Shown here in pieces: positions 11,836 to 24,160 of a stretch of 64,000 bases of DNA (within the stretch, counting starts at the first letter, position 1; the number at the start of each line of letters is the position of its first letter). The position numbers and the translations under genes were made by a program. The stretch lies in the NCBI GenBank assembly GCA_026419785.1, contig JAODTK010005815.1:1-64000 (forward strand). The letters are read 5' to 3'. The notes under the pieces are model-generated. The model had not been told where the DNA came from and ran no database searches. It saw only the letters and a program-made list of their open reading frames with translations. The stretch comes from Sclerodactyla briareus (Eukaryota > Echinodermata > Holothuroidea > Dendrochirotida > Sclerodactylidae).

Positions 11836-13784
11836 ATTTTAACGGTTGTTAGTGGCGCATGGCTGTCATTACCCAGTTTACCTTACCAAGTAAATCATAG
11901 GACATCATCCACCGAAGTCCTTGGATAGTGAAATACACGGCAGTACTGACTTATTTTTCATTGTGTGAGGCAATTCCATGTCGACAACTCAGTTCATCTG
12001 AGTTTCATTTGTATAGCCAACTCGGGAAGAGGGTCTCAGCGGAATTAACTGCTTCAATATAGAATAGCCAAATGCGCTTGTGGAGTGTATTTTCCATCTT
12101 AATTGCCCCAATTCAAAAGCTGCAAAATGAAACAAGAGTACAAGTAATATAACATTGTAAGGCTATCTTGACGACTGGTTACCCTTCCTTTTTTTGGGTA
12201 ACTGGATTCCATAATTTTGATTCTCATTTCGCCAAATTACCAATACCACAAGAGTGAGAAAAGGTGACGCGATGATATATCAACCAATTGCATTCTAAGG
12301 ACGCTTAATCATAAACCAACATTCCGAAGGGGGAGGGGTCCCCCATCCCCTTAGACCTGCCCCATCTTCGGTCTCCAATAAGCAAAATAGATTTGTCAAA
12401 AAAAAAAAAAATCCCTCCCCCCCCCCCAATCAATCGGACTCTCTGGTCGGCCGCCGCCTCCTGCAATCAAGCCCTCTGGAGAGAGAACAGCCTAACTTTA
12501 TTGTTACGATCAATAAGCTGTTGTTATTTATTGCTTTGTATTTCCCTTTCCTCTCTTTTTGATTGTTAGAACCTGCTAGATGACCTTTTCTACTACTTAC
12601 TCCAGGTCTTACTAATGGAATGCGGCCTTCCTAACAGTGTTGGCCCATAGTACTGTAGCCTTAGTCGAATCCAATTCGTCGTCTTTGTTGTATTGCGATA
12701 GCAAACCTTCCGATCTAAAAAAACCGACCAGTAGGGCGGGCTCAAACAAAAGAATATCCTATTTGATAATTTCGTTTCGAATAGTGCGCTCACTGTGCAT
12801 TTTTCATGAATCTATGGAAAGTAGAAAACATCGAGTTTTCGCGATCCGCATGAAAATAACCTTAGGTCTTCTTTGGCAATGTGATCTAGCCCATGTAATA
12901 TGGGTGTGAAGCTTTAATAATCGAGAGAACTGCTAGCGCTCGTATTGCCAAATAGAATATGTTCAGCGGCCGCCCGCCGTTGCCCCTCCACATGACACAT
13001 GCGGACTTTTTCCCTACATAGCTTCAGCTATTTTGGTCTCCAAAAACGCGTGTCAAATTGGACCAAATCCGTGGTAAACATTCACCACAGTGTATGTTAA
13101 TCGAAGAATCAGAAAACCTGTATCTGGGCCCCTCCGGCCCTTCAGTTTCCGGCGGTGTTTTTCCGCCAATAAGCTGATTTACCGCGCAAAAACTTTTTCT
13201 ACCAGATTAATCTCATGTAACCGCTGTTCGTTATTTTAGGGTCTACAAGTCCCCGTTCTGCATGAGAAATCAAATGACAGTTACACGAAATCCATGAATT
13301 ATTTTCATTAACCGTTTGGGAATTACTAATTTCTTAAGTTTCCTCCTTCACCGACGTATCATGCATTAGTTTGCATGGATTTGGAAGCCCCGTCACCGGA
13401 CTAGTCTAGGCAGCATCTTTATGAACAAAAAATTGCTGGGAGAATTAATTTTGGGTCCTACTGATCCTTCTATTCCTTGCCAACCTGGCTGCCACTGAAG
13501 CAACGGAATTATGCAATCATGGGGGGTGTGTTGTAGTGATGCGTGTGTTATGCTGTGTGCAGATCCGTGTACGTGGCAGAGACATTTATAGAAGGCAGTA
13601 GCCTGGAGGTTCAAATTGACCAGGTCACAGGTATGGTAAATAACTCCGCAATTGTTTTTTTTGGTGCATTTGGGTTGGTCGAAGTCCACAAAACAACTAA
13701 CTGAATTTCATCAGCGGCTGTAACTCAGGTCGCGTTGATCAGGTTGTAACATAATTTTTTAGGATACGATGTTGTGGTAGGTGA
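11836..13784. other. Unassigned sequence
   Basis: No recognised gene. There is an A run with a C run near 12396-12428 and short chance frames near 12593-12909 and 13393-13689. No partner repeats were found. Confidence 0.4.
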
Positions 13785-13970
13785 TTCAATAGTGTGGCCT
13801 GAAAGAAATGTATCAGGTCCTGCACTCTTCTTCCATCGTCACAGCCGCAAACGATACATTTTAGAGAGATGCGTGATGGAAAGTCTGTTTCGTCGAGGTG
13901 AAATCCACTGATACCATACTTTGGACTCTCATTTGAATCTTTTGACCTTGGGTCGTTTTTGGGGTATGAC
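13785..13970 (+). repeat. Interspersed repeat R1, 3-prime part, copy 4
   Basis: ACATTTTAGAGAGATGCGTGAT, GAAAGTCTGTTTCGTCGAGG, GTGAAATCCA and CTTTTGACCTTGGGTC follow the order of 1795-1925 in copy 1 (ACATTTTGGAGGACTGG, GAAAGTTTCGTTCGTCGGAG, GTGAAATACA, CTTTTGACC). Confidence 0.5.
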
Positions 13971-15355
13971 TTTATTAACTCATGTTTGGCACAATAATCC
14001 GTTTGCCAGACACTCCATTGACCTGTGCTAATGATTCTTAACTAAAAAATTAGATTGGCCGCAGCCCTCCAATAACCTGGAGAGGTTGCTCCATGAGCTT
14101 CGGAACTGTTTGGCCAGCTCCTCTCAGAATGTAATATGACCTAGGATTCAGGAATCACTGGGAAGTTCCGCTGCTTATCTGGTCAGACTATGACACAGTT
14201 ACGTTGTGGAACCTTAGTATTAATATAGGGTTCCAGTGGCTATAGTTAGTGATCTGAGGGGAAAGGACGTAGGGGGTATGGGGGTTGGGGTACACCATCA
14301 GACAATTGACAAGACCTCATGGTCCTACGCTACACTGGTCTGGGGGGAAGTAATGGCACTGGTCATTTCCAAGTGGAAACTCAAAACTCTCTATCTGCCT
14401 GTCTACAAGACTAAATGGTATACTTTCACATAACATCTAATTTTCCAGTTGCAAAAGCTTAGTATAAGCCATAAAAATCTTGGCAGAATCATCACTATGG
14501 ATTGCGTTTAAATTCAAAGTTTGATGACCTGAAGAGTCGGCTCGTTTCAGATGGTTCACTTTGGTGGTCGATATTATGTTCTTTCATATTTTTTCCATAC
14601 AGGTATGTATATCGTGGAAGGTTTGTACAATGTCAAAATATTCACACATAAAAAAAAACATATATGATACATTAAGGTATCTTTTAAATGTGTCTCCCAA
14701 TTGCATATCATCCTTTCAATAATGATTGCGTCTATACGAGTAGTGGATGGTTTTTGATTTTACGATGAATTTTTGATAGAGCACGTGGCTAGCAGTGATT
14801 CTCTTGCGAACGCTGATACTTGTGAGACAATTGGGAGACTCTCCACATTTGCTGGACATACCCTCCAGAAAACGCTTTGTAAAGATTTTCGACAGGTGTA
14901 GTGACAATGAGACAGGTGATGCGATCTCTTTGTTCACGTTTTTCAAATCCCTAACCCAAGCAAAACAAAACAAATGACCACATAATTTGTATTCAAAAAA
15001 ATACAAGTATTTTATATAGAAGCCGGCTCATACACACACCGTAGCAAACACCCCAAGGCGCACATACACACACCGTCTATGAAGGTCTCCTCTCCGCGTT
15101 CCTCATAATCTTCTAGACGCAAATTCCCGGAAATCCACCGTCAGTGGCAACACACAGCACATAGAAGCTTGGATGGAACACTTCTAATTGTTTAGTAGCC
15201 TGATCGACGGTAATGGTTTGAAACGCCCAATCATATCTTTGTACACAGCCGCCCGATGGGTTTTGAACGCATGGAATCACCTGCATATAATTTTTTATGG
15301 GACTAAGAAATCATTGAAATATTTTCGGCAGGTCAGGCGCGTTATTTTGGCGAAA
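13971..15355. other. Unassigned sequence
   Basis: No gene or repeat family recognised. Short frames on opposite strands overlap at 14716-15006 with no domain. Confidence 0.4.
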
Positions 15356-15359
15356 TTGC

Positions 15360-15530
15360 AGGATGTTTCGGGCGATTACGTAATCGTTCTACATGAACGT
15401 CATTCATACATTGACAGGATTTACTGGCGATTACCGGATCGTTCTACGTCATTATAGCCTATGACCCGGATTTTCTGGCGATTACGTAATCGTTTCGACG
15501 TCATTATAACCAGACCCGAGGTCTATCGAC
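15360..15530 (+). repeat. Tandem array, 51-55-bp unit, three copies with palindromic core
   Basis: Each unit has GGAT-TT--TGGCGATTACGTAATCG then TTCTACGTCATTATA-like sequence. The core lies at 15374-15385, 15429-15440 (mutated to GATTACCGGATC) and 15480-15491. GATTACGTAATC is a perfect 12-bp palindrome in the first and third copies. A CGTCATT follows each core about 20 bp downstream. Confidence 0.75.
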
Positions 15531-15531
15531 G

Positions 15532-15600
15532 ACACACAATAACAACACACACCAACCCCATAACAACACAACAACACATACACATAACAACAACAACAAG
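15532..15600 (+). repeat. (ACA/CAA)-rich low-complexity run
   Basis: Almost only A and C with CAACAA and ACACA phrases, starting just after the 15.4-kb array. Confidence 0.7.
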
Positions 15601-17260
15601 TCGACAGCACAAATTGCCCCGACATGCCACAGTCGTTAGGCTTGCACGCCTCATCGTACGTGGGGCACTGCTATGCATGCAATACTCGCTTGTGGGTATG
15701 TCCCAAGTGCGCTACGTCGAAGGCCATCAATTGAATTGATTGAATTACCAGACATGTTGCGTTACAATACCGCACCGCCTTCTACAGGACGAAGTTCTCG
15801 GACTTATGAGGCGGTAATAGTATATTGCAGGCTTAATTAACGGTGGTTTGCGTCAAGTAGGCGGAAGTGAAGGCTCCGACCTCCAGGCCAGGTTAGCCTA
15901 ACGTTTGGCCCTCAGCTTGCCGCCTATCCTAAGGGCGACCATAAAACTTCACATTACAGTTACAAATCAAAATTACGTACACAGGAGCCGCCAGAATAAA
16001 TAAGGCCTAAACACGATCCAGCCCGCCCAATCTCCATTCGCGAAGTGCCTTATCACTAGGTAGGACTAATTATTGTAATTTTGTGTAGTGAATTGAAGTT
16101 GTGAGTAAATAATAGGCTCAGGCTTGTCCTGCATAGTTGTTACTGCGGCCATATGTTCTCACATCCCGGAAACAGGATGTAGGGTGTGGCACGGCAGTCA
16201 AATGAGTGACGAAATTGAAAGCCTACATACAGGCTATGCCTACGCTATATCTTTGGTGTGGAGTCAACATAAAGGCTGAACAAACTTTCAATTGTGGCGC
16301 ACCAGTAACAAATTGTAGCTTGTCTTTCATTAACGTTATATACTAGTCACACGTAAGACAATACAACAAAGCTGAATTAGTTCTGTTTTTTATAACTCAA
16401 GTGAGTTTTTCGGCTGACCATGTACACGTAGCGTAACATTCACTTTCCTCGTCCACGTGAGAAATCCCCAAATTTTGATTGGTTGCTGTTAAAAACACCT
16501 AAGAAAAATATTTTAATGAGAATTGTGAGTTTTCACAAAGTCGTTCTTACATGCACAAAATATTGTATTTTCAATGAAATGGAAATAGAACCACAATCAT
16601 AGTGAGAGGACGCATTCCCTTTAGTGGGTAAGGCATCCTCTCACCACCAAAATCTGCAGCAGATTCGCACCTTGCCAAGCTTCAGCCTGACATATTCTCT
16701 GTTTTTTTAAAATTTTTTATTAAGCCATTAATTGCCCTCAGACGAAAAGGCAATCGTGTGAAAGCAGTGCCTGTAACCACAACTTGAGAGTTGGGGAGGG
16801 GCCAAACTTCTGTGGGATTTAATATGGAGGCATAAAATGGTCAAGTTATAACTATTATAACTAATTAGTCACTCTACACATGCCATTAACCCCCTGGATC
16901 GTTATTAGACATGGGATTGAAATCCTCGTCAAACTTATCTGTTTTTCACACTTAATTAAAACAAGATGCTCATCACAAGGCTAAGTTATACATGTCATGT
17001 CAACCTTCATATTCCAACCATTTCTCGAACCCAGCAATGACCGGTAGTTTTGTTGAAGGAGTGAGACACGCGGATAGTTCCTCTCCATACATCAACGTAC
17101 ACTATCTGTCATATATTAAATCACCCCTATAACTCGCCATTGACCACGGTCCCGCAATGAAAGTTTAAATTCTGTTTCCGAAACTCTGGGTCATCGAGAT
17201 TTTGTGCGCACATATACCCATGTCATCTCGCTCAATAAACATCGGTCACCCGGTATTGAG
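15601..17260. other. Unassigned sequence
   Basis: Nothing supported. AT-rich in parts, with no open frame longer than about 60 codons. Confidence 0.4.
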
Positions 17261-17280
17261 CCACAGCCTCATTATTCTTA

Positions 17281-17640
17281 GGTTGGGTAAAGCGCCGGGG
17301 CCTTCCACGCGGATATCCTAGGGTTCGGTTTCCAGTCGGGTCTTACCAAATACTTTTAAGGAATGTACCTGTTGCTTTCTGACGCTCAGCACAAGGGCTG
17401 GAACAGGGACAGACGAGGGGTAGGTAATTTTACAAGTTGCGTCTGCTGTGATTACTCCCACCTCCAGCGTTCGTACCCCTGCCAACGAGGGCATTCCTAT
17501 TCCGTGTGCCTGTGTGAGGGTATTTCGCAGCTTGACATAATATGGTGCGTACCAGGTGTTTGCAATCCGTTGCTGGGCCTTGATAGGTTCGATCCTCTGC
17601 TCTTCAAGTACACCATAAAGAATGCGGAATCTCTCCTTTA
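17281..17640 (+). mobile_element. tRNA-derived short interspersed element (SINE), probable
   Basis: The first 62 bp look like the decayed 3-prime three quarters of a tRNA: an A-box-like GGTTGGGTAAAGCGCCGGG and, 30 bases on, a B-box-like GGGTTCGGTTTCC within a T-arm (consensus GGTTCGANTCC). The body continues with TGTTGCTTTCTGACGCTCAGCACA and GGAACAGGGACAGAC, the layout of echinoderm-type SINEs with a tRNA head and an unrelated body. The 3-prime end near 17640 is a guess. A free tRNA gene is unlikely because the arms do not pair well. Confidence 0.45.
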
Positions 17641-19727
17641 TTAATTCCCATCGATCGTTGGGGAGATCAAGCAGCTATTGTATCATCAATAACCTTCAGT
17701 TGAAACTCATATGTTTCCGTCAACATAGAATAAAGTCTGACAACAGCGAATTATCAAATTTCCAAGAGCCTCTACCTCTAGAGTATCTGAAAATAATGAA
17801 GTGACCAAATAAAAATTGGAGTGACGTGGGGGGGGGGAACCAACATTAATATTGGTAACTCAACTATAGAGCGAGAAATGAGGAAAAATCCATTCAACAA
17901 GAATTCTTTGCTCACTGGAGTGTGATAAGAGAAATCTTTTGCAAAAAGATTTCGATCTCTGTCCAATGTCATTGAAATTATGATCAGCCATTCCAATGGA
18001 AATCATCTCCGGCTCAACAGTGGCAATATTACATTACTATATTATGCTTTCGTTCACCCAACAAACCATTGACATGGGGTTTCGGATTAACAGATATTGA
18101 CTAAGACAATGCTCCAGTTCAGAACCATGCTGTGATTAGTTCCACCGATTATAGACAGGCTAGCTTATGACGTGTGAATGATGGAGTTACCCTAAACCTA
18201 ATCACGAACAAAAAACCTATACGCCGGATCCGAATATTCAGTTGTAGTCAGCATGGACCCCCCTCAGTTTTGCAACAATTGTGTGTCAAAAGTGTGACTC
18301 ATATTTGACTTCTCCATAAATTTATTTCCTCCAAATTCCCTCCAGAGTCATCTTTGCAATAACGATTACGGACGTTTCTTTCTGAATCGAAATACATGAT
18401 CATCGCAATCTCATTGTTGAGGAGGCCCTTCGTGAGGAAATGAATTCATTTCTTTTTCTGTCCGATCTCTACTGAACCGCGATTTTCCTCATGCCCCAGG
18501 CAAGCAATCCCGCAAGCTCGAAAGCAAATGAGTTTTTTTCCTGAGCTCATCTCGAGAACCGAAATCCATCATGGTAATAGGAACTGCGGATTATTATCAA
18601 CAGAGGTGTAAATTTGATCTCCGGGTCCTACAAATATATAGGCGACAATTGCCCATTGGCAAAATAATCCCAATTAAGCACACTCTTCCCCACGCATATA
18701 CATGATGGCATTTAACAATCAAGGAACTGATTAAGTAGTTATTTTACAACCATCCTCCTTAGCACATGAGGTACGTGATTGTATTACAGTTACCCAATGG
18801 AAGTACAGGCTAATCATAAATACTATTACATCAAGTAGAAAAAAGTTATCATGTGTGCCTTTGCACTGTGTAACGATTATACGACTACTCAAATTATCGC
18901 TCCCATCGAAACCCAATACGTCCGGTCTCACTCACTTGCACGGTACATAACTGATAAATATGAATTCCTAATATCCTAATAGCATATAGTGGATTAGATA
19001 GAACATTTGTTGTCCATTTTCCAAGAAAACGGAAATTGATCTCCGCCGACAGAACAACATCTGGTAAAAAAATATACAGTAAGAAACCATGAACATCTAA
19101 GAAAAAAACCCGGAAACCGTATAGAAGACATATCAAGTAATACTGATAAAAGGATGTGGCTAAAGTGCATGGTGTTTGAAGTTATGTATGCATCCGGGAG
19201 AAAGGTGTTCTGGCGGAATCTGGAATGTTTTTTGTGACGGGGACCGGGAGTCGGTCCTGACCTGTTTGTATTTAGAAGGTGGTCATGAAAAGCGTGTGTG
19301 GGATCACCATAATTTTGGTGAGGCTTCTCCTGTCGATTTTGCTCATACAATCCTTTACCTAATTAAATATCAATGCATTAGCTGATGATTGCTTTTGAGT
19401 TGAATTTCTTCCAGCCCGCCGTAAAAAATAAGTATAAAAAGGGGCGTTCAAGGCAGTCTAATTTCAGGTTCACTTGGACAAGTTTTATTTTGCCTCGCGG
19501 GCGGTTATCACGGTTATGTTTTCGGCCTGTTTTATTACGTATCCCACTTGCCTCACAATAAAAAAATCAGGTGACGTCTCGTTGTTCGGAAAAGTTCCCC
19601 CGACCAGCAGGATTTTCTATGAGCGGCAAGTGAGAAAGGGAACTGCTGTTTAGGCAACATGGGAAGAAGGGAATATGTTTCTGTGTCAAGAGTGTGCGTA
19701 TGTCTGTATGTGTTTATTGGTGCTGCT
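17641..19727. other. Unassigned sequence
   Basis: No recognised gene. A G run at 17829-17837 and short frames on both strands (for example minus 18994-19350) have no supporting signal. Confidence 0.4.
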
Positions 19728-19800
19728 CAGGGCGTAAATAACGGGGGAAGGTGGCGGGGGGGTGGGGGGTGGCACCCCCCTGGTGAAAATCAGAAGTCGG
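19728..19800 (+). repeat. CAGGGCGTAAATAACGGGG element start, G-rich
   Basis: A CAGGGCGTA start followed by several G runs and GGTGGCACCCCCC. It has the same plan as the CAGTGGCG-type ends elsewhere in the window. Confidence 0.45.
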
Positions 19801-20379
19801 TATCTGGGCGACAAAAAGTCGTTCTCCGCTCGAGTCAGGTGACAGATTAATTGATTTATAGGCATGACGTTATTTCGTAAAACAGGGGCTGGCACAAACT
19901 AACCGTCCAGACTGACGGCAATAGAATAGCGGGGCAATCTTATTCACATAAGTTGTGTCGGGGACCATCTATGTGCAGCCAGCGTTAAACTGGTATTTCA
20001 CAAAAGGCCCTGTTTACGCAGCGTCGTAGCTTACTTCAGTTTTATATGCCGCATAATTAAAAGTTGGCCTTATTGTCAATAGCTACAAGCTGAAATTCTC
20101 GAAAATGCTGGAGTGACAACCGGTTTATGACAGGTTGTGGTGTTTAGTTAATGTTTTGAGTCCACAGATTTCAGTTTGTACAATTTTGGGCAACGACGGC
20201 ATTAGGGAATTCCTCGGTAGTCAAAAGACAAGAGGTAATTGAAAAACAAGAAAGCAAAAAGGGCTCAGGGATTCTAATCTTACGACAACCCATAGCCAGA
20301 CACAAGGGACACAAATGGGAGATTGTACCGGTCATTAGGGGCAACATAAAATATGACAAATTTCCCATTTTTCCAAAAC

Positions 20380-20840
20380 CAACCGATAGGGGTCCTATAA
20401 TATTGATAAGAGAGCTACACACTAAATTTCAAGGTTTTCCTTTGACTCTGGGGTGACCTCTGACCTGACCCCAACATAAAATAGGGTCATGTACTCATCG
20501 CGCGGAGAACAAACCTACCAAGTATGAAGGCTTCATCCACCAAGGTCGTGGTAGAGTATTCGTGTGTACAAGCCAAATGACCAAAAATATTGAATTTTAT
20601 AATATTGCTATTTTGACTAAAATTCACCCGACCCTGAACCCAAAAACAATAGGTTCCTGTACACCCGAAAGAAAGCTAAACACAAAATTTTCAAACATGA
20701 TCAGACCAACCATTCTGGATTTATCGGGTACAAAGTTTTCAGATTTTGACTGCTGGTGACCTCAAATGACCTATGACCTGACCAAAACAACAGGGTCAGT
20801 ACTGCTCATGGGGAACCCACACTACCAAGTATGGCTTCAT
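20380..20840 (+). repeat. TGACCT-rich repeat, about 300-310-bp unit, one and a half copies
   Basis: The order is: TGACCTCTGACCTGACCC, AATAGGGTC-TGTACTCATC, GGGGAAC-like, CAAGTATG-GCTTCAT, a TTTACAAGC phrase, AATTCACCCGACC, GGTTCCTGTAC, CAGACCAACCATTCTGGA and then again TGACCT clusters. The same order is repeated about four times at 36885-38095. The second TGACCT cluster here lies about 300 bp after the first. Confidence 0.7.
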
Positions 20841-21131
20841 GCCACCCAGGTGGGGTCGAGTTTAGTGTTTACAAGCAGGCGGCACATACACACCAACACA
20901 CACACACACCTACACACACACACACACACACACACACACCACACCACACATAAGACATATACACACCTGTATGTCTGCAGAAGATCCTTGACTTCGTCAA
21001 GGAATCAAAAATGAAACGCGTTTCCACATCCAGGTGTAGGTGTGTTGTGTGTGTGTGTGTGTTGTGTATGGACGCCTGCCTGTAAACACTAAATCGACCC
21101 CACCTGGGTGGAATGAAGCTCATACTGTAAG
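20822..21131. repeat. Fold-back: inverted repeat with arms of about 110 bp and CA/TG inner ends
   Basis: The left arm (about 20822-20935) reads AAGTATGGCTTCAT, CCACCCAGGTGGGGTCGA, TTTAGTGTTTACA, CAGGCG and then a (CA)n tract. The right arm (about 21030-21131) is its reverse complement, including the TG tract, TGTAAACACTAAA and CCCCACCTGGGTGG. The 95-bp spacer holds two further hairpins: AGACATA at 20953-20959 with TATGTCT at 20970-20976, and TCCTTGAC-TTC-GTCAAGGA at 20985-21003. The arms are pieces of the 310-bp unit facing each other. Confidence 0.8.
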
Positions 21132-22918
21132 GCGTTGTGAGAAAGTCTTAGACATTGGGAAAAGCGCTATTTAAGCTGCAGACTAGATTACCTCACATTG
21201 AACCATATTTACGATATATTCGTACCCACCTGAAGATACATTGAATAATCGACGTACAATACTAGGGGCGGCGCAAGCGGGGAGAAACGTCGGGAGAAAG
21301 TAATGAAAAAAATAGGTGCGTTGCGCACGCTCGAGGGGGAGTGCAGAAATTGATTTACACGATGATGGACATGTGTGCAGGTTCAGGCCCACGGACAATA
21401 TAAATAGCGGTATCAGCGCGGGCTAGGCAAGACCAGGAAGTGAATGCCAATTTCTCCTCAGTCTTCCTGTACCATCATCCATTATGTGAATTTAGGAGGC
21501 TCAGCATTGAAAATCACGTGTCTAGAACTCATATACAGCGTACAAGCAATCTAGTCAATCCTAATATGCCATAACCACCTATGAGTGCACAGGTTATTCA
21601 TGTCGCAAGGTTACAGACCGTTTTTGACACACATTATCTTAACACACAGTTACGTAGTCGGGAAAAAATATGTTAGCAGGACAATGGCATATTTCCATTC
21701 GGTCAAATATTCATGTTAGAATATCGTACTATGATAGCACCCCCCCCACCCCCCTTAGAACCCCTCCCTGCCAAGATCAGTCTGTCAATAAGATCACTAC
21801 GAAACGCTTGCCACCACGTCGGGGACCCAAAGCAACGCCTCCCCGGACCAGCCTGGGCGGCGCCTCTGAGGTATAATAAATCGGTCTCCACGGAAATCTG
21901 TCGGTCTCAAAAATTATTCACACACACCCTGGAATTTTATGTATTTAAACTTCCCCTGCAACTGCTGCTATGTTTCTCGACAACTCGTACCTGTACCCTC
22001 CTGGATGTAGCCTAAAAATATTTTTGCTAGAAATTTCCTTCGGTATATAAAAGCATAGACATGTATGAAAAATGCCACAATTTGTTGTCACTCTTTCGTG
22101 CATTTGATCGAAACTTCTGCCATACAGCCGCTGACATCATTCCTGCAACGATTGTAAATTTTTGATTTAATTTACTTTGCTCGGATTATTTTAGTTATCT
22201 GCTCAAAGTTTACAGGTTTAACTGGAGGGTCCTTTGGTTATTCCAATTTCCACGTCTCGTATATGTCCATACCCTTGCCATAACAATATTCTCTATACGT
22301 AACATTTACTTGCATTTGGACGTGCAATTACCATGAGTGAAGCAAAGTTTATATCTAATTATTACCCGGAATTGATCACACTCTCAGTCATCTTGCACTC
22401 TCCATCTAACAATTTTATTTTGATGATTCTTCCATATTTATTGTTTCCATTCGTTCTAATGAAATCGCTCGTAACCAGGTTCTGTATATAATTAGGATGC
22501 GTATAGGGTTTAAAGCTATATTGGTTCCCATTTCGGCTCGTTCAATAAAAGGCTGAAAGGCAGAGGCATATTGCTTCTGTGCTTCGGGGCGAGGGTGGGT
22601 AGCAGGTTATTCTTTTCTCGTGATAGGACAAAAGAATGCGATTATCAGGGGAAATAGTCTATTCACTACTTGGAGGTGTAGGAACGAATTCCAGCACATC
22701 CCCTCCACAAAATGACATCACCATTGTCGTTTAAACCTAACAAACATTAGAAAAGGGACTGAGCCATTTACCACCCGCCTATTCTCGAGCCCATCCGGAT
22801 TTCCACGTGTTCCATTTTCAGCTCAATCGACAAAGTGCTAGAGATTCTTGCACAAACGCATAGAAATTCGGACATATTCAAACACGTTCTACGATTGTGT
22901 TTGGGCTGAAACCGACTC
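21132..22918. other. Mostly unassigned, with two G-rich element ends
   Basis: GGGGCGGCGCAAGCGGGG at about 21266 (plus) and GAGGCGCCGCCCAGGC at about 21850-21870 (minus, with C runs to 21740) resemble the CAGTGGCG-type ends. AAAAGCGCTATTTAAGC at about 21160-21178 resembles an LINE/SINE tail box. The rest, to 22918, shows nothing recognisable. Confidence 0.4.
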
Positions 22919-22921
22919 TAA

Positions 22922-23068
22922 GGCTGGGATTCCTAGATGCGTATGCGTGTCCGGCTGGATTTGAAAATCACATATTCGAAAAACGAACGCTTGTTTCATA
23001 AGAGAAAAACACTGCAATTCATGCGAAAGAGACCATAAAAATGCATACGCACTATGGAAACTCCAGCC
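22922..23068. mobile_element. Miniature inverted-repeat element (MITE), 147 bp, with TAA target duplication
   Basis: The left end GGCTGGGATTCCTAGATGCG and the right end, reverse-complemented, GGCTGGAGTTTCCATAGTGCG are inverted repeats of about 28 bp with a few mismatches (both continue TATGC). TAA lies immediately outside at 22919-22921 and 23069-23071. A 3-bp TWA duplication is typical of PIF/Harbinger elements, so that superfamily is the best guess. No coding capacity. Confidence 0.8.
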
Positions 23069-23071
23069 TAA

Positions 23072-24038
23072 GAAGATCTGAACGTAGATAGGTAAACGGT
23101 GCGTTGTTTTAATAATGTGTCAACGCAGATATCAAACGCACTCCATAGTGTCCGTAGTCCCAGTGTTTCGCCTAGGCCACGGCCAAGTGTGGTAGGCTAC
23201 GGTGTCAGTTTTTTTCCATGCACACATAAATTATAAGTTCACAACACATTGAAATATGGATCCAAATAATAACTTGCAGTATGGAGAGACGACCCTCTTG
23301 CAATCTATACAAATGAATGATTGAATACCATAACCAGGGAACTGTATAACTGTTCCTGCTATTACCTGGGTCTTTAGTTATTGCGGTGACCCACTACACG
23401 CTGGCACAACAGTGGAAGCGGAAGATATTTCCTCTTGTGGGCCACCTCCTATTATGGTTAGGGTCGTATCCAATCGACATAGGTAAAACGTATAGGTAAA
23501 ACGAACATCTAATAGCAAGTGAGACAACTTGGCTCGAATATGAAGAAATATTAACGGAATCATAGGCAGTTTGAACAAAGGTTCAGATTTAGCTTCACAA
23601 CAAAGGCATAGCATCAGATTACGTGCCAAAAAATCCGGTACAGCAAAGAATGTGAACCTGTACCACCCCCTTGAAATGATTGCAAGTACCTCATAGGTTC
23701 ACTTAAAACATCACGTCACATGCTTGGTAACCCCGCGTGGCAAAACAGACAGCACGATTTAAACAGGACAACCAAAAAGCCTATAGACACACGTAGTGAA
23801 GTCTACTCCGTGGTCGGTCCAAAAAGTAAAACATTCCTGCTCACAAACTTGGCAAGCCGATTCTGGTACGCAAAGCCCAAAGGCCAGTACCTGAAAAAAC
23901 CCTAATGAAAGGATGGTCGTCCGTTCTGCATCGTCTGAATCCAATTACTTGATCTTGCTAGAACAATGACACTAACTACGCAGGCCCAGATCTGTTTTTG
24001 AATTGTGTGCACTGTTGGCAGCTAGCACTGATAGAGAG
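23072..24038. other. Unassigned sequence
   Basis: No supported feature; frames at 23378-23629 (minus) and 23720-23905 (plus) resemble nothing known. Confidence 0.4.
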
Positions 24039-24160
24039 TGTAGCAACCCACCTGTTGACATCTCATTGCGATCTGGCAACCCCATGAATTCTGTTTTTTC
24101 CAGCGCAGCATCGTCCTAGCGACAGCAACGAAAAGATTTTAACATCTATATCTTTTCAGT
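24039..24160 (+). repeat. Direct repeat, first copy of a diverged pair
   Basis: GTAGCAACCCACCTGTTGAC, ATTGCGATCTGGCAA, CCCCATGAATTCTG, CAGCATCGTCCTAGCGACAG and CAACGAAAAG are found again in the same order at 24629-24755. Confidence 0.75.
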
